From positions 39,532 through 103,531 of the forward strand of contig JAIOYV010000010.1 of the NCBI GenBank assembly GCA_021740905.1: a stretch of 64,000 nt of DNA, read 5' to 3'. This document shows, in pieces, positions 62,118 to 64,000 of this stretch. This DNA comes from Bacteroidales bacterium (GTDB lineage: Bacteria; Bacteroidota; Bacteroidia; Bacteroidales; M50B96). A program made the position numbers and the translations under genes. The stretch's first letter is position 1; each line of letters opens with the position of its first letter. The notes beneath the pieces were generated by a model, which saw only the letters and a program-made list of their open reading frames with translations, made no database searches and was not told the origin of the DNA.

Positions 62118-63173
62118 ATGATTGAGATTGGAAGTTTAGCTTGGATCAATATTATAAACACTCCTTTAATGAAAAGAATAGTTGAACTTTTTGAAAAGAA
62201 TATCATAAAAATTGCTGTTATTCTGGCTATTTTCGGATTTATCATAATTGTCATTTTTTCAATTTTCCTACCTTTTAACGATTGGTCATTTCAACTCAAT
62301 TCTGAACTGTTTGGACAATATGGTAGTTTCATAGGAGGATTGGCTGGTTCAATATTTTCCTTATCTGCCATGTTCCTTCTTTACGAAACTCTTAAGTTGC
62401 AAAAACGGACTGTCGATATTGAAGACTTTGAAAGAACTTTTTTTAACTTGCTTAAAACTCAGCAGGAATTAACAGAAGGGATAAGAGTTTATAGTTTTAC
62501 TTTGAATAATGATTTCAATAAGGTCAGTCACAAAGCTTACGGTAGAGAGTTTTTTCAATTTGCAAGACATGATTTGAAGTTTATTTGGAAAAACCTCACA
62601 AGCAAAGATTATTTAGGGATGTTTGATGGTGTAGATTCAGAAGAGTTTCAATACATTTATCATAAATTAGAATTAATTAAATCATCAGATGAAGTTCCCA
62701 ATTGTGATAAAGACTTGCAAGTAAAAGAAATACTAACAAATTATAAGCTTAAATACGCAAATTATTTTTACGGTTTTTCGAAAGAAAAGCATGAAGAAGC
62801 AAATTTAGAGGATATTGATGACAAAAGAAAAGTAGAAATATTATACGAATTATTCTTTCAGGAATATCATTATGCAATTGGTCATTATTTCAGACATTTA
62901 TATAATATTATCAAGTTTGTAAAGCAGAATGAGGAAAAGCTTAAAAGTGCAAAAGTAGATTCTATTACTTATATTGCTTTTATTCAAGCTCAAATGTCAT
63001 CATACGAATTAATGTTAGTTTACTATAATGCTTTTTTATTCCTAAAGCTTAGGCAATATATTATTGATTATGATTTTCTTGAAAATTTATCTATAGAAGA
63101 TTTAATTGATGAATCACATAATAATATCTATGGAGTAAAACTTAAAAGGAGGCAGGAATTTACTCAATATTAA
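62118..63173 (+). CDS. Putative phage abortive-infection membrane protein (putAbiC-like)
   Basis: 351 residues. Two N-terminal hydrophobic helices (about 29-52 and 70-92) are followed by KLQKRTVDIEDFERTFFNLL, then a helical domain with FFQEYHYAIGHYFRHLYNII and YIAFIQAQMSSYELMLVYYN. This layout, two membrane helices, an 'FE.TFFNLL' helix and a 'YFRxLYxIIxFV...QMSSxELxLxYYN' core, is that of the putative abortive phage infection family (putAbiC, PF16872). The role would be to halt phage-infected cells, but how is not known. An internal ATG at 62169 could be the start; the promoter box favours 62118. It lies next to toxin-antitoxin genes. Confidence 0.72.
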   Translation: MIEIGSLAWINIINTPLMKRIVELFEKNIIKIAVILAIFGFIIIVIFSIFLPFNDWSFQLNSELFGQYGSFIGGLAGSIFSLSAMFLLYETLKLQKRTVDIEDFERTFFNLLKTQQELTEGIRVYSFTLNNDFNKVSHKAYGREFFQFARHDLKFIWKNLTSKDYLGMFDGVDSEEFQYIYHKLELIKSSDEVPNCDKDLQVKEILTNYKLKYANYFYGFSKEKHEEANLEDIDDKRKVEILYELFFQEYHYAIGHYFRHLYNIIKFVKQNEEKLKSAKVDSITYIAFIQAQMSSYELMLVYYNAFLFLKLRQYIIDYDFLENLSIEDLIDESHNNIYGVKLKRRQEFTQY

Positions 63174-63234
63174 GAAAATAATTAACATCTTGAAAGCAAT
63201 TGAATTTCGCAAATGTGTCTAATACTTAAATAGA

Positions 63235-63657
63235 ATGATTATGAAGAGTTTAATGTTGATTATGTTCATTCAGTTTTCTTTGTTTTTTTTTGTTTCAAAC
63301 GAAGATAAAGTATATTACAGTGCATCAGGTATATACATGAATCTATTAGATGGGAATTTGGAATTAGTAACATCTGTCCCATTTGGAAAGAAACCAAGTA
63401 TAGTTTATGATAGATTTTTCAAGAAGTACTATATTGAATTCAAAGATGAAAAAGATGAACTAAGCTATGTTGAATTTATCTTTTTTGGATATACACAAGA
63501 AGGATATATGAGATTTAAAGATCCTAGTAATGCAACTTATTGGTTGATTGATATGTTAAAAGAAAATTCAACCTTGACTTTTGTAAGTGAAAAGCTTACA
63601 GATAATGGTCTGGTTTCTATGCTTGTTATAAAAGATATAAAGGAAGTTGATAAGTAA
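63235..63657 (+). CDS. Hypothetical exported protein
   Basis: 140 residues with a hydrophobic leader (MKSLMLIMFIQFSLFFFVSN). I recognise no family. The mature part has tyrosine-rich beta-strand patterns (KVYYSASGIYMNLLDGNLEL, SIVYDRFFKKYYIEF, VEFIFFGYTQEGYMRF). It follows the abortive-infection gene by 61 bp in the same orientation and shares its AT-rich composition, so it may be co-transferred with it. Translation may start at 63235 or at the ATG at 63241. Confidence 0.5.
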   Translation: MIMKSLMLIMFIQFSLFFFVSNEDKVYYSASGIYMNLLDGNLELVTSVPFGKKPSIVYDRFFKKYYIEFKDEKDELSYVEFIFFGYTQEGYMRFKDPSNATYWLIDMLKENSTLTFVSEKLTDNGLVSMLVIKDIKEVDK

Positions 63658-63708
63658 TTCATTCATTATAAATAAGTTGATAAGATAATAGTAATATTCA
63701 ATTAAAGC

Positions 63709-63918
63709 ATGAAGAACTACTACTATATTCTAAGCATCAGTCCATCGGCTGATTTAAAAGAAGTAAAAGCGGCATATCGTAAGCTTAGCCAAAAGTTTCA
63801 CCCAGATAAAAACTCGGACGATGTATATTTTTCCGAATATTTCAAAGAGATAAATGAAGCATATCCAGCTATTCCTAATCTGAGTAATATTAGAAACCCA
63901 TTTGGGATAAGCGCATAA
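63709..63918 (+). CDS. Truncated J-domain protein
   Basis: 69 residues. It starts as a J domain, MKNYYYILSISPSADLKEVK, with the HPD motif at 31-33 (KFHPDKN) that stimulates DnaK ATPase, and helix III up to YFKEINEAY. Where family members continue YEVLSD, this one reads PAIPNLSNIRNPFGISA and stops. The break is abrupt and the new tail is unlike any DnaJ sequence, so the gene was probably cut by a rearrangement. The first three helices with HPD are present, so it could still touch DnaK. The last 80 bp of the window hold no gene. Confidence 0.65.
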   Translation: MKNYYYILSISPSADLKEVKAAYRKLSQKFHPDKNSDDVYFSEYFKEINEAYPAIPNLSNIRNPFGISA

Positions 63919-64000
63919 ATTCCCTATTCAGTGGCTTACGCTACTGTCAAGATTCGTTTATGTTTGGTTTACATGTTGCCTCCTTTTTGGTTTATTTGGT

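Overview
The window comes from a Bacteroidota chromosome, most likely class Bacteroidia. The evidence is large secreted proteins with type IX secretion (T9SS) sorting tails and SprB-type repeats, a TonB-dependent receptor with an N-terminal carboxypeptidase-like domain, several promoters of the TAnnTTTG type, and a parA-parB-DUF5683-lytic transglycosylase operon. No rRNA, tRNA, CRISPR array, transposase or phage structural gene was seen. I could not assign a genus.

Layout, left to right. 1-9.4 kb: the tail of one gene, then two secreted T9SS proteins (metalloprotease-like with SprB repeats; beta-propeller with PKD/Ig-like repeats). 9.6-13.4 kb: parA, parB, a DUF5683 protein and an MltD-like LysM protein in one operon. 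13.4-15.1 kb: small toxin-antitoxin remnants (orphan antitoxin and a broken PIN toxin) and an intact MntA/HepT module. 15.1-19.2 kb (minus strand): citrate lyase alpha subunit, an apparent CitD-CitE fusion, and a secreted alpha/beta hydrolase. 20-29 kb (minus strand): four sensor genes packed head to tail. Only the last encodes a histidine kinase; the other three end in the same coiled-coil tail where a kinase core would be expected. 29.7-36.4 kb: an M20 metallopeptidase and a double-length UvrA-like protein with four ABC ATPase modules. 36.7-48.3 kb (minus strand): two giant T9SS proteins, one with four cohesin-like domains and one with a beta-helix plus dockerin-like and cohesin-like domains. 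48.6-50.4 kb: a PadR regulator with two tandem HAAS-type membrane proteins. 50.6-50.9 kb: a nested palindromic element. 51-54.7 kb: TonB-dependent receptor, DUF2271-like protein and O6-alkylguanine-DNA alkyltransferase. 54.8-60.7 kb (minus strand): a giant FISUMP-domain protein. 60.9-64 kb: gene fragments flanking a PIN toxin-antitoxin pair, a putative phage abortive-infection protein, an unknown secreted protein and a truncated J-domain protein.

The surface proteins share more than an export route. Three of the five (405, 36724 and 54811) carry the same two modules: a duplicated domain rich in YWPQ motifs and a domain with a WGDD motif. I could not match either to a family I know. These modules, the cohesin/dockerin-like pair, the kinase-less sensor trio and the repeat-flanked toxin-antitoxin cassette are the observations most worth pursuing. 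All homology statements come from reading motifs; no database search was run.
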